A DNA stretch of 64,000 nucleotides from Carnobacterium_A antarcticum (GTDB taxonomy: Bacteria; Bacillota; Bacilli; Lactobacillales; Carnobacteriaceae), in NCBI RefSeq assembly GCF_042658365.1, contig NZ_JBHSQC010000015.1; one strand, given 5' to 3'. The translations under genes and the position numbers were made by a program. Positions 52,067 through 60,621 of the stretch are shown here, piece by piece. How positions within the stretch are numbered: the stretch's first letter is position 1; every line of letters starts with the position of its first letter. The notes under the pieces were generated by a model. It saw nothing but the letters and a program-made list of their open reading frames with translations. It did no database searches and was not told the DNA's origin.

Positions 52067-52109
52067 AAATGAGAAAAAAATAAAAAAAGTATGTATCTTA
52101 GAAAAAAGC

Positions 52110-52118
52110 TGATATAAT
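52110..52118 (+). promoter_or_regulatory. Extended -10 promoter of the NCS2 permease gene
   Basis: TGA-TATAAT (52110-52118) with weak -35. Confidence 0.6.
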
Positions 52119-52247
52119 GGACTGTTGGGGCGTGTAAAGGAAGCTTGCTTTCTTTTATGCTGCTTTGGATGAACGATTCAGCGGCCCATGACTCCACATT
52201 TAATGTCTGCCTGATAAAGGCAAACAATTAAAAAAGGAGAAGATAAA
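52119..52247 (+). ncRNA. Structured leader RNA of the NCS2 permease, unclassified
   Basis: A three-way-junction-like fold can be drawn. P1 TGGG (52126-52129) pairs with CCCA (52185-52188). P2 is a long hairpin, 52130-52160. P3 pairs GCT (52162-52164) with AGC (52180-52182) and GGAT (52167-52170) with ATTC (52176-52179). A separate hairpin TGCCT/AGGCA (52208-52222) lies 10 bases before the ribosome site. It lacks the conserved loops of the purine riboswitch. Whether it is a regulator is inference. Confidence 0.4.
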
Positions 52248-53525
52248 GTGAAACTTTTTAATTTAGAAGAAAAAAATACAAGTGTCAAACAAGAAATGAT
52301 GGCAGGGTTCACCTCGTTTTTTGCGATTTCGTACATTATTGTCGTCAATCCTTTGATTTTAGCTGATGCGGGTATGCCGGCACAATTGAGTGTCTTTGCG
52401 ACCATATTTGTTTCAGCTATCGGAAGCATTTTGATGGGTATTTGGGGAAAAGCACCCTTAGTGATGACCCCTGGTATGGGAGTCAACGCGTTTTTCACTT
52501 ATACTATTGTGGGTTCCATGGGATTGAGCTGGCAAGAAGCACTGGCCGTGGTGGTAACCTCAAGTTTTATTTTTATTATCATTGGCTACACGAATATCAG
52601 TACTTTACTGGTACAAGCCATTCCGGATTCATTAAAACATGGCATCACAGCTGGGATCGGGTTGTTTTTAGTGATGATCGGTTTGGAGAATGGCGGGATT
52701 ATTGTTGACGGGGGAGCTAACTCATTTGTTGTATTAGGAGATTTAACGAATCCCTTAACCCTTTTGGCTTTATTGGGAATTACGCTCTCTGCTGTTTTAT
52801 ATCTTAGAAGAGTAAGAGGCAGCTTTTTCATCGGAATTGTTGTTGTAACGCTCCTTTCATTAGTGCTAGGGGCTCACACGCCGGGAGATTCATCATTTTC
52901 TTTGAGCAACTTGACTGAATACCCTGCTTTGATCGGAGCGTTTGATTTCTCCAGTGCATTCACTATTCCCTTTATATTAGCAGTATTCTCATTGACGATG
53001 ATTTTGATTTTTGAATCGATTGGACTGTTTGAAGGGATGTTAGAAGACAAGAGCCGTTTCAAGAATGCCTTTCGTGTTAGTGGTGTAATGACGCTGCTAT
53101 CAGGACTGCTGGGAACTAGCCCAACTATTCCTGCTGCTGAAAGTGCTTCAGGAATCAAAGAGGGTGGAAAGACCGGGCTTACCGCTGTGACGGCTGGAGT
53201 ATTGTTCCTGCTTTCTTTAGCATTTACACCGTTATTGGCTTACATTCCGAATGCGGCTTTAGCTCCGGTTATTGTGATCACTGGAGCAATTATGATGGAA
53301 AATTTACAGCACATTCCATTTGATGATTTTAGTGAATGGCTGCCGGCTTTCTTTATTGTCGTGATGATTCCGTTGACTTCAAGCATTGTAGATGGCTTGG
53401 CCTTTGGTTTTATTGCTTACCCTATTTTAAAATTAGCAATAGGCGAGATTGGAACAGTCAAAAAAGAAATGCGAATCGTTTCTTTCTTATTTCTATTGAC
53501 GATGATTGCCATCGCGGTGCTTTAA
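52248..53525 (+). CDS. NCS2-family purine permease (AzgA/PbuG-like)
   Basis: A 425-aa membrane transporter with about 12-14 helices. 'AGFTSFFAISYIIVVNPLIL' at the N terminus, 'TPGMGVNAFFTYTIVGSMG' (helix 3 half-helix with substrate site) and 'ESIGLFEGMLED' are hallmarks of the AzgA-like COG2252 branch, which carries adenine, hypoxanthine and guanine with protons. The start is GTG 52248 after AAGGAG. A structured leader precedes it. Single-gene unit. Confidence 0.9.
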   Translation: MKLFNLEEKNTSVKQEMMAGFTSFFAISYIIVVNPLILADAGMPAQLSVFATIFVSAIGSILMGIWGKAPLVMTPGMGVNAFFTYTIVGSMGLSWQEALAVVVTSSFIFIIIGYTNISTLLVQAIPDSLKHGITAGIGLFLVMIGLENGGIIVDGGANSFVVLGDLTNPLTLLALLGITLSAVLYLRRVRGSFFIGIVVVTLLSLVLGAHTPGDSSFSLSNLTEYPALIGAFDFSSAFTIPFILAVFSLTMILIFESIGLFEGMLEDKSRFKNAFRVSGVMTLLSGLLGTSPTIPAAESASGIKEGGKTGLTAVTAGVLFLLSLAFTPLLAYIPNAALAPVIVITGAIMMENLQHIPFDDFSEWLPAFFIVVMIPLTSSIVDGLAFGFIAYPILKLAIGEIGTVKKEMRIVSFLFLLTMIAIAVL

Positions 53526-53543
53526 CATACACATTTGAATAAT

Positions 53544-53590
53544 ACAAAGAGGAGGTTGGGATTTTTGTCCCAACCTCCTCTTTGTGTTTT
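53544..53590. terminator. Bidirectional terminator, NCS2 permease / FrnE-like gene
   Basis: Perfect 18-bp stem (53544-53561 with 53568-53585), 6-base loop, T-rich beyond the plus side. Confidence 0.9.
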
Positions 53591-53592
53591 GT

Positions 53593-54222
53593 TTAGGATT
53601 CTTCTTTCTCGATATCAGCGATCACTTCTTTAAATGTAGCAACGGGTTGTGCGCCGCTGATGCCATATTTTTCATTGATCACGAAGAACGGAACGCCTTG
53701 CACACCTATTTCAGCTGCTTCTGCTTGATCTATCCGAACAGCGGAAAGAAATTCTTCAGAGGAAAGTATTTCGCGGACTTTATCTTCGGCTAAGCCTAAT
53801 GAAACTGCAAGCCTAACCAACACGTCAGTATCGTTTAAGGATTGGCTCTCAATAAAGTAAGCTTTTTTTCCGAGTTCGATAAATTCATTGCCTTTGCCTT
53901 GTTCTTTAGCGTATTGAAACAAACGATGAGCTTTTAAACTGTTTCCGTGCTGAATGGTTTCATAATGGTAATCTAAGCCGGTTTCGTGAGCCATTTGCGT
54001 CACTTGTTTGATCATCTCTTGAGCTTGGGATTCTTCCATACCTTTTTTTTCTTTGAAATATTCTTCGATTGATCCTTCATATTTTTCAGGAGCAGTTGGA
54101 TCTAATTCATAACTATGGTACTCGATTTCAACATCTTGTCGATCCCCTAATGCTTCTTCCAAATGTCTTTTTCCAATATAACAAAAAGGACAAACAAAAT
54201 CTGTCCAGATATCAATTTTCAT
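53593..54222 (-). CDS. DsbA-family (FrnE-like) thiol oxidoreductase
   Basis: A 209-aa cytoplasmic thioredoxin-fold protein with an inserted helical domain. N-terminal 'DFVCPFCYIGKRHLEEAL' carries the redox CPFC; 'IGVQGVPFFVINEKYGISGA' holds the cis-proline loop and C-terminal strands. No signal peptide. FrnE relatives are cytosolic thiol isomerases or oxidoreductases linked to oxidative stress, and some act like glutathione transferase kappa. Stand-alone gene, convergent with the purine permease. Confidence 0.88.
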   Translation of the reverse strand: MKIDIWTDFVCPFCYIGKRHLEEALGDRQDVEIEYHSYELDPTAPEKYEGSIEEYFKEKKGMEESQAQEMIKQVTQMAHETGLDYHYETIQHGNSLKAHRLFQYAKEQGKGNEFIELGKKAYFIESQSLNDTDVLVRLAVSLGLAEDKVREILSSEEFLSAVRIDQAEAAEIGVQGVPFFVINEKYGISGAQPVATFKEVIADIEKEES

Positions 54223-54608
54223 CCATCATTCTCCTATCTCTATTTGCTTACTATTTGATAGTTCATTCTTTAGCATACCGAAAATCTGATTCTTTTGTCA
54301 ATGAAAACTGTTCCCAATATTCTTTTTTTAATCCTCTGCACGTTTATCCCCTCTAATCCAATAAGGCGGATAAAATATATGAGGAATTTAATAAAAAAGT
54401 TAAGTACTTATGGAGTTTTGAGGTATTTTTTGTATCCTCGTGTCAAATTTTCGTATCGTAAAAGGGATTCCTGATCTATTTAAAAAAAGTAAAATTTTAA
54501 AAGTAGTTGCATTATGAAATTTTTATGTGTATATTATTAACATGTTCTCATTTAATTGGGATTTGATTTCAATACGATTAAAAATGAGCAAAAAGGAGAA
54601 TGGGCATA
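54223..54608. other. Divergent region, FrnE-like gene / second OppA
   Basis: Very AT-rich. It contains the promoter of the OppA-like gene (54507-54535) and a small hairpin-capable GAGGTA ... TATCCTC near 54420-54440. No coding sequence is supported. Confidence 0.4.
54507..54535 (+). promoter_or_regulatory. Promoter of the second OppA-like gene
   Basis: TTGCAT (54507-54512), 17-base spacer, TATATT (54530-54535). Confidence 0.6.
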
Positions 54609-56291
54609 ATGAAAAATAAAAAGTGGTGGCAATTGAGTGCTGTGGTATTAACAGCAGGTTTATTAGCGGCATGTGGAAACAGTACTGAAACAGATGCGGA
54701 AACAAGTTCAAAAGATAAAACAAAAGGCGAGAATTTAGCAGAAGAACAAGTCTTAAACTTAGTGGAAATTGCTGAGTTGCCGACAGGAGATACTGCACTT
54801 GCGACCGATACAGTTAGTTTTACTGTTTTTAACCAAGTAAATGAAGGGCTTTATCGTTTGGATAAAGATAGCCAGCCTATTCCTGCTTTAGCAACAGAAG
54901 AAGCAACGGTTTCAGAAGACGGATTAGAGTATACCTTTAAATTACGGGAAGGGGCAACCTGGTCTAATGGCGATCCTGTAACAGCGAAAGATTTTGTTTA
55001 TGCTTGGCAACGGGTAGTGAATCCTGATACAGCCGCTTCTTATTCTTATTTATTTGAAGGAATCAAAAATGCTGCTGCCATCATGGCTGGCGAAGCAGAA
55101 CCAGAAACGCTGGGAGCTGAGGCCGTTAATGACTATGAGTTTAAAGTAACCATGGAAAAGCCCGTCCCATACTTTATTTCTTTAATGGCTTTTCCGACGT
55201 TCTTCCCTCAAAACCAAGCGTTTGTTGAAGAACAAGGCGAACGTTATGGTACTTCTGCAGAAACAATGATTTTCAATGGACCTTTTACATTTAGTGAATG
55301 GGACGGAACGAATTTGAACTGGACATACGAAAAGAATGAAGATTACTGGGATGTTGAAAATGTTATCTTAGATGAAATCAATGTAGAAGTTATCAAAGAA
55401 ACTTCTACAGCGCTAAATTTATATGATTCTGGACAATTGGATCGTGTTAATTTAACAGGAGAATTTGCGAAACAATTCCAAGGGAACGAAGATTATGTTG
55501 TTGAAACTGAAGCAAGATCTTCTTACTTGCAGTTTAACCAAGAACGTGACGGCCAAAAGACCGATTTAGCTAACGAAAACTTGCGTAAAGCTCTTGCCGT
55601 TTCTTATGACCATGAATTGTTAGTCAATGAAATCTTAGCAAATGGTTCTCAAGAATTAGGAGGATTAGTTCCTGCCGATTTAGCAGCGAATCCGACAACC
55701 GGAAAAGATTTCCGCGAAGAGTCTGGAGATTATCTAGCTTATGATAAAGAAGCGGCTGTTGAGTATTGGGAGAAAGCAAAAGCTGAATTAGGCGTCGACA
55801 GTCTAGAGTTAGAATTACTTGGCGACGATGATGAATCCAATAAAAAAATTGCTGCTTATATGAAAGATCAGATTGAAAGCAATTTACCAGGTGTAACCAT
55901 AAAAGTTAGAAACGTACCTTTCAAAGTCCGTTTAGAAGCACAGACTAAACAAGATTACGATTTTGCTTTAGGCGGTTGGGGAGCAGACTTTGCTGACCCG
56001 GTAAACTTTATTGATTTGTTAATGACAGACAGCCCGTATAACCGTTCTAGCTACAGCAATGAAGAATTTGATAAATTAGTCGACTTGTCTAAAGGCGAAA
56101 ATGCAACCGATGTAGATGCTCGTTGGAAAAACTTATTGGATGCAGAAAAAATCCTATTAGATGAAGCAGGCGTGGCACCACTTTTCCAAAGAGCTGCTGC
56201 CACTTTGCAAAAAACATATGTTAAAGACATTTACAATCACCAAGTAGGAGCAAAATACACTTACAAGAATGCTTATATCGAAGCTCATTAA
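54609..56291 (+). CDS. OppA-like peptide-binding lipoprotein (second orphan)
   Basis: A 560-aa family 5 solute-binding protein. Lipobox 'LLAAC' follows a short signal peptide, then an acidic Ser/Thr-rich linker. 'GLYRLDKDSQPIPALA', 'YTFKLREGATWSNGDPVTA' and 'DFVYAWQRVVNPDTA' are OppA marks. ATG 54609 is 10 bases after GGAG; ATG 54600 is only 1 base away. Monocistronic, with promoter and terminator and no permease. Paralogue of the protein at 28.3 kb. It presumably widens the ligand range of a core Opp system or senses peptides. Confidence 0.92.
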   Translation: MKNKKWWQLSAVVLTAGLLAACGNSTETDAETSSKDKTKGENLAEEQVLNLVEIAELPTGDTALATDTVSFTVFNQVNEGLYRLDKDSQPIPALATEEATVSEDGLEYTFKLREGATWSNGDPVTAKDFVYAWQRVVNPDTAASYSYLFEGIKNAAAIMAGEAEPETLGAEAVNDYEFKVTMEKPVPYFISLMAFPTFFPQNQAFVEEQGERYGTSAETMIFNGPFTFSEWDGTNLNWTYEKNEDYWDVENVILDEINVEVIKETSTALNLYDSGQLDRVNLTGEFAKQFQGNEDYVVETEARSSYLQFNQERDGQKTDLANENLRKALAVSYDHELLVNEILANGSQELGGLVPADLAANPTTGKDFREESGDYLAYDKEAAVEYWEKAKAELGVDSLELELLGDDDESNKKIAAYMKDQIESNLPGVTIKVRNVPFKVRLEAQTKQDYDFALGGWGADFADPVNFIDLLMTDSPYNRSSYSNEEFDKLVDLSKGENATDVDARWKNLLDAEKILLDEAGVAPLFQRAAATLQKTYVKDIYNHQVGAKYTYKNAYIEAH

Positions 56292-56303
56292 ACTGAGTTA
56301 ATT

Positions 56304-56346
56304 AAAAAGCCAACATGAAAAGGAAAGCTTTCATGTTGGCTTTTTG
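56304..56346 (+). terminator. Terminator of the second OppA-like gene
   Basis: Perfect 17-bp stem (56304-56320 with 56329-56345) with an 8-base loop; the T run lies in the 3' arm. Confidence 0.9.
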
Positions 56347-56419
56347 TATCGCCTAGTGCATTAAAGTCTTGGAACTTAGGATACAGATAAGAATCATGAG
56401 GACTGGTAATAGAACTGCC

Positions 56420-56450
56420 AAAAAAACACTCATGCTTTTTGCATGAATGC
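56420..56450 (-). terminator. Terminator of the DUF4828-like gene
   Basis: On the minus strand GCATTCATGC and GCATGAGTGT form a stem around AAAAA, followed by seven T. Confidence 0.8.
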
Positions 56451-56451
56451 T

Positions 56452-56817
56452 TCAATCGTGTTGGCGCAGCAACAGGTAATCTTTTTCGTCTGCTTCATCG
56501 AACAAATTCAATGAATCAGGTGTCAATTTGGACACGATCAATTCGTATCCATAATGGTCTTTGAAAACCAGTTTTTGTTCAGTAATGGTGGTTAACTGGC
56601 CGTTCATTATTTGTTCATTTAGATAAATTTTTTCATCATCAGTGATTTGGATCGATAGCGCGATAAAAGAGTTAGGCTCAGATATGGTCCATTTTCCAAC
56701 AAAAAAGGTTAAAGGTTTTTGTGTAGAACGCGTCTTTTTAGCCTTAGCAGCCGAACAAGTGAGACCGGTTAAGATTGAAAAAGCGATAAGAAGTTTTAAA
56801 ATAATTTTTCTATACAT
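56452..56817 (-). CDS. DUF4828-like exported or membrane-anchored protein
   Basis: A 121-aa protein. An N-terminal hydrophobic segment (residues ~5-21) ends at 'GLTCSAAKAKK'; the cysteine lacks a canonical lipobox (Thr at -1), so lipidation is doubtful. The rest, 'FFVGKWTISEPNSFIALSI' and 'KLVFKDHYGYELIVSKLTP', resembles DUF4828 proteins of enterococci and lactobacilli, a small beta-rich domain of unknown role. AAGGAG precedes ATG. It has its own promoter with a 7-5-7 inverted repeat downstream. Confidence 0.65.
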   Translation of the reverse strand: MYRKIILKLLIAFSILTGLTCSAAKAKKTRSTQKPLTFFVGKWTISEPNSFIALSIQITDDEKIYLNEQIMNGQLTTITEQKLVFKDHYGYELIVSKLTPDSLNLFDEADEKDYLLLRQHD

Positions 56818-56858
56818 GTGCGTATCTCCTTAGAAAATAAGTGCATCCTATGCAACTC

Positions 56859-56877
56859 AATTCAGATGAACTGAATT
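56859..56877. promoter_or_regulatory. Inverted repeat AATTCAG-ATGAA-CTGAATT
   Basis: A perfect 7-5-7 dyad about 45 bases upstream of the DUF4828-like gene, downstream of its presumed promoter; a likely operator or a leader hairpin. Confidence 0.5.
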
Positions 56878-56901
56878 AGGAAGCCCGTAATCAACTATTC
56901 T

Positions 56902-56930
56902 ATTATACCGCTCTTGAAAGACGATAGACA
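56902..56930 (-). promoter_or_regulatory. Putative promoter of the DUF4828-like gene
   Basis: On the minus strand a perfect -10 TATAAT (56902-56907); the best -35, TGTCTA, at 17 bases is weak. Confidence 0.4.
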
Positions 56931-57105
56931 GGGCAGTAAGATATCATTTTGATGACAGAATGAAGATGATTTAATGACTGTCCTAAAAAAGGACAACAAT
57001 GATGAAACAAGTTGTTTTCAGAAAATATGCATGAAAGACTTGATTCTTTTCATAAAAAAAGGGAAAATGAAACAAGCTATTTAAACTGAGAAGGAAGTGG
57101 ATTTG

Positions 57106-58455
57106 ATGAACGTGGTAAAATTTGGCGGAAGCTCTCTGGCTTCAGGAAGCCAGTTAAAAAAGGTGCTTCAAATTGTCAAAGGAGATAAAGCACGTAAAGT
57201 GGTGGTTGTTTCAGCACCGGGCAAGCGTTCATCGGATGACGAGAAAGTGACGGATCTGCTGATCGACTTAGGAATGAAAGCTTTAGCGAAACAAGATTAT
57301 CAAGCTGTTTTAAGCAGTGTTATTGCTCGCTACTCGAGCATAGCAGAAGAATTAAACTTAGGAAACGAGATTATCGATGAGATTGAACTAAATCTGGCAG
57401 CCTTAGTAGCTGGAAATAAACAAGAACCAGATTATTATTTAGATGCTTTCAAGGCTAGTGGAGAAGATAACAATGCTAAGCTAGTGGCCGCTTATTTCAA
57501 TCACGAAGGCCTTCCTGCTCGTTACGTCAATCCCCAAGAAGCTGGGTTGATCGTAACCAATGAACCTGGAAATGCTCGTGTGTTGCCGGAAGCTTATGAA
57601 AAGCTGCAGCAGTTGCGTGCATCTGAAGAAGTAATTATTTTCCCTGGTTTCTTTGGATACACTAAAGACGGAAAAGTTTGTACCTTTTCACGGGGAGGCT
57701 CAGACATTACCGGTGCCATTTTAGCAAATGGAACCCAAGCGGATCTATATGAAAATTTTACAGATGTAGATGCGATTTACGTGGCTAATCCTAATGTTGT
57801 GGAAAATCCGAAGGGGATAAAAACATTAACGTATCGTGAAATGCGTGAACTATCGTATGCTGGTTTTTCTGTTTTGCATGATGAAGCTTTGCAGCCAGCT
57901 TTTAAGCAAGGGATTCCAGTACAGATTAAAAATACGAATAACCCTGAAGCTCCTGGAACCAGCATTGTCAAAGAACGGCATTCTGCAGATCAAGGAGTGG
58001 TCGGGATTGCCAGTTCACATGGATTTTGCAGTATTTACATTGAAAAATATTTAATGAACCGTGAGATTGGATTTGGCCGGCGTGTATTAGAAATACTAGA
58101 AGACCAAAAACTTAGTTACGAACATATGCCTTCAGGAATCGATGATTTAACGATCATCTTAAGAGACCACCAACTGTCTGACGAAGGAGAAGCGGCCCTT
58201 TTAGAACGGTTAAGAATAGAACTAGAAGCCGACAGTGTTGTCGTAGAACGGAATCTGGCGTTGATCATGATCGTTGGAGAAGGTATGCGCCGCAAAATCG
58301 GGACGATGTCCAAAGCAGCTACAGCTTTTGCAGAAAGCAATATTAATATCGATATGATCAACCAGGGAGCATCAGAGGTCAGCGTTATGTTCGGTATTGC
58401 TGCTGATCAAGAAGATAAAGCGATCCAAGCGTTGTACAAAGCATTTTTTGAATAA
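57106..58455 (+). CDS. Aspartate kinase (monofunctional)
   Basis: A 449-aa enzyme phosphorylating aspartate at the head of the lysine/threonine/methionine and diaminopimelate pathway. 'VVKFGGSSLASGSQL' is the N-terminal kinase motif, 'TFSRGGSDITGAILA' the catalytic loop. Two ACT domains occupy the C terminus ('ASSHGFCSIYIEKYLMNREI', 'MIVGEGMRRKIGTMSKA', 'INIDMINQGASEVSV'), which normally bind feedback amino acids. ATG 57106 is 10 bases after AAGGA; GTG 57097 is too close. No lysine riboswitch is recognisable upstream. Single-gene unit. Confidence 0.94.
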   Translation: MNVVKFGGSSLASGSQLKKVLQIVKGDKARKVVVVSAPGKRSSDDEKVTDLLIDLGMKALAKQDYQAVLSSVIARYSSIAEELNLGNEIIDEIELNLAALVAGNKQEPDYYLDAFKASGEDNNAKLVAAYFNHEGLPARYVNPQEAGLIVTNEPGNARVLPEAYEKLQQLRASEEVIIFPGFFGYTKDGKVCTFSRGGSDITGAILANGTQADLYENFTDVDAIYVANPNVVENPKGIKTLTYREMRELSYAGFSVLHDEALQPAFKQGIPVQIKNTNNPEAPGTSIVKERHSADQGVVGIASSHGFCSIYIEKYLMNREIGFGRRVLEILEDQKLSYEHMPSGIDDLTIILRDHQLSDEGEAALLERLRIELEADSVVVERNLALIMIVGEGMRRKIGTMSKAATAFAESNINIDMINQGASEVSVMFGIAADQEDKAIQALYKAFFE

Positions 58456-58474
58456 GAAACTAGGTAGAACGTAT

Positions 58475-58521
58475 AAGGATCCTGGAAAAGCGATATTGTC
58501 GCTTTTCCAGGATCCTTTTTT
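58475..58521 (+). terminator. Terminator of the aspartate kinase gene
   Basis: Perfect 19-bp stem (58475-58493 with 58499-58517), 5-base loop, T run. Confidence 0.92.
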
Positions 58522-58551
58522 AATCTCTGATCAATCCTCGTTTTGAAAAAC

Positions 58552-60435
58552 TCAATCATCAATCTTACTAGTTGTGCGAAGCAATCTTAACCCATTTAAA
58601 ATGACTAGTAGAGTACTGCCTTCATGGCCAATGACGCCTAAAGGCAATGTAATCACTTGAAATAAGTTGCTTAGAATCAAAAGAACGATGACCGTAATGG
58701 CAAAAATGATATTTTGCAGCGTAATTTTTTTCAACTGGTTTGATAGTCGGAAACTAGCAGGCAATTGATTCAAGTCGTCTTTCATCAATACCACATCAGC
58801 CACATCAATGGCAATATCTGTGCCCGCTCCCATGGCAATACCAATCGATGCATTCGCTAAAGCGGGGGCATCGTTGATCCCATCTCCTACCATTGCAATG
58901 GTTCCGTATTGTTTTTTCAGCTGCATAATGAGCTCAGCTTTCTCATGAGGCAAACAATTCGCTTTGACTTCATCCACTCCCAGCATCTGCCCAATCGTTT
59001 CCCCTGTTGCTGAATTATCACCGGTGATCATAACAGTATGGATGCCGTGAGCTTTGAAGTAAGCAACCATAGATTGAGCGTCTTTTTTAGGCATATCCAG
59101 CAAACCGAAGTAAGCGACTACTTGACCATCGCGGCTGACATAAATCACTGTTTTTCCTTCTTTTTGGATTTTATCAGCATGGCGGATAAAAGGGGAGTCA
59201 GCTTCATTGACGATGTATTCTTTTTTACCGATCCTCCATTCACTGCCCAAAGCAGTTCCAGTCAAACCATATCCAGTATGATCGTTAATATTTTCTATCA
59301 AAAGCGAAGTATGGCTGCTTTTACTGAAAGCTTGAACGATGGCTTTAGCGATAGGGTGTGTGGAGGTCTTTTCTAAAGCCGCACAAATGCTCATAATTGT
59401 CTGTTCGTTCTCACCAGATTTGAAGCAGGTATCGGTAACTACAGGCTTTCCTTCAGTTAAAGTACCGGTTTTATCAAATGCGATAGCGTTTATTTGACCA
59501 AAGTTTTCAAGATAAGAGCCGCCTTTGAACAAAATGCCTTTACGAGCTCCATTTGAAATAGCAGCGAGAGTCGCAGGGGCAGCTGAAGCAACTAAGGCAC
59601 AAGGAGAAGCAACCGTCAGTAAAACCATACCGCGATAGAACGATTCATTCCAATCCCATTGTAAGACAAAATAAAAAATAGCAATCATCACTGGAACAAA
59701 AATCAGTACGATCAGTACATATTTATTTTCAATCGCTTCAATCATGGTTGCTGTTTTAGAAGGTGTACTTTGTGCTTCATCAACCATTCGCAGAACCTTA
59801 GCAAACAACGTATCAGAGCTGTCTTTAGTGACTTGCATCATGATGGCTTCGCTTAAATTGATCGTCCCTCCGATAAGTTCATCGCCATCCGTTTTTTCAA
59901 TTGGAATAGCTTCTCCTGAAATCGCAGATTCATCGATCAAACCGTTTTTAGTCAGCAGTACTCCGTCAATCGGGATGTTGGCGCCTTTTGGGATCATCAG
60001 TTGATCACCGATAGACAAGGAAGCGGTCGGCACTTCTGTGATCGAACCATCCTTGTGAACCAAGTGAGCTGTTTCAGGAGTCAAATTTATTAAGTCTGTA
60101 ATGGCTTTAGTACTTTTATTCGTTGCATAAACTTCAAGTGAACCGCTAAGTGAAAAAATAAAGATCAATAAGGCGCCTTCCATCCAAAATCCAATGATAG
60201 ATGCACCGATAGCAGCTAAAATCATTAAAATATCGACATTCAGCTGCTTATTTTCAACAGTATTCTTTAGACCTTCTTTAGCTTGATAGAAGCCGCCTAT
60301 CATAAAAGAAAGAATGTAAATTAACGCCGCAGCTTCATAATTAGCCTTTACGCTTAAAAATAGACCTAAAGCAATGAGCAGACCACTTAAAATGGTTGCG
60401 ACCATAGGCTTATTGTCTTTAATTAACCCTCTCAT
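58552..60435 (-). CDS. zosA: P1B-type heavy-metal ATPase, ZosA/CadA-like
   Basis: A 627-aa metal pump. Landmarks: 'LLTVASPCALVASAAP' (metal-binding SPC in helix 6, ~274), 'AFDKTGTLTEGKP' (phosphorylated Asp, ~319), 'STHPIAKAI' (nucleotide-binding HP) and 'AMVGDGINDAPALANAS'. There is no N-terminal HMA or CxxC domain, unlike CadA and CopA, matching the Bacillus ZosA branch; zinc, cadmium, cobalt or iron are candidates. Two Fur-family boxes lie upstream; Bacillus zosA is PerR-controlled. AGGAGG precedes ATG. Direction of transport is not decidable. Confidence 0.88.
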   Translation of the reverse strand: MRGLIKDNKPMVATILSGLLIALGLFLSVKANYEAAALIYILSFMIGGFYQAKEGLKNTVENKQLNVDILMILAAIGASIIGFWMEGALLIFIFSLSGSLEVYATNKSTKAITDLINLTPETAHLVHKDGSITEVPTASLSIGDQLMIPKGANIPIDGVLLTKNGLIDESAISGEAIPIEKTDGDELIGGTINLSEAIMMQVTKDSSDTLFAKVLRMVDEAQSTPSKTATMIEAIENKYVLIVLIFVPVMIAIFYFVLQWDWNESFYRGMVLLTVASPCALVASAAPATLAAISNGARKGILFKGGSYLENFGQINAIAFDKTGTLTEGKPVVTDTCFKSGENEQTIMSICAALEKTSTHPIAKAIVQAFSKSSHTSLLIENINDHTGYGLTGTALGSEWRIGKKEYIVNEADSPFIRHADKIQKEGKTVIYVSRDGQVVAYFGLLDMPKKDAQSMVAYFKAHGIHTVMITGDNSATGETIGQMLGVDEVKANCLPHEKAELIMQLKKQYGTIAMVGDGINDAPALANASIGIAMGAGTDIAIDVADVVLMKDDLNQLPASFRLSNQLKKITLQNIIFAITVIVLLILSNLFQVITLPLGVIGHEGSTLLVILNGLRLLRTTSKIDD

Positions 60436-60493
60436 AAGTTTTCCTCCTTTTTTGTTCGTTGACCATTCGTTAAGTTAAATATATCACAAATAG

Positions 60494-60542
60494 TTATCAA
60501 ATGATAATGATTCTAATGAAGTGAGAATGATAATTGTTCTCA
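60494..60542. promoter_or_regulatory. Two Fur-family (Fur/PerR/Zur) boxes upstream of zosA
   Basis: TTATCA-AA-TGATAA (60494-60507), and a 21-bp near-palindrome at 60522-60542 with ends TGAGAA / TTCTCA and core TGATAATTG. Between them runs ATGATAATGATTCTAAT. All fit the A/T-rich 7-1-7 sites of Fur-family repressors; which member binds is not decidable. Confidence 0.6.
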
Positions 60543-60576
60543 ACGTTCATTAATTTGTTTAAATAGGAATAGATAG

Positions 60577-60621
60577 AAAAAAGGATCAAACAACTAGGGG
60601 AATGTTGTTTGATCCTTTTTT
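60577..60621 (-). terminator. Terminator of the histidine phosphatase gene
   Basis: Perfect 18-bp stem (60577-60594 with 60604-60621) overlapping the stop codon; T run on the minus strand. Confidence 0.85.

Noticed and set aside
52119..52247. Purine riboswitch before the NCS2 permease
   Set aside because: A three-way junction can be drawn, but the conserved J2/3 and loop sequences of the purine aptamer are missing; reported instead as an unclassified leader.
56878..57105. Lysine riboswitch before aspartate kinase
   Set aside because: The L-box core sequences are not found; only a short hairpin of AGGAC/GTCCT type is seen.
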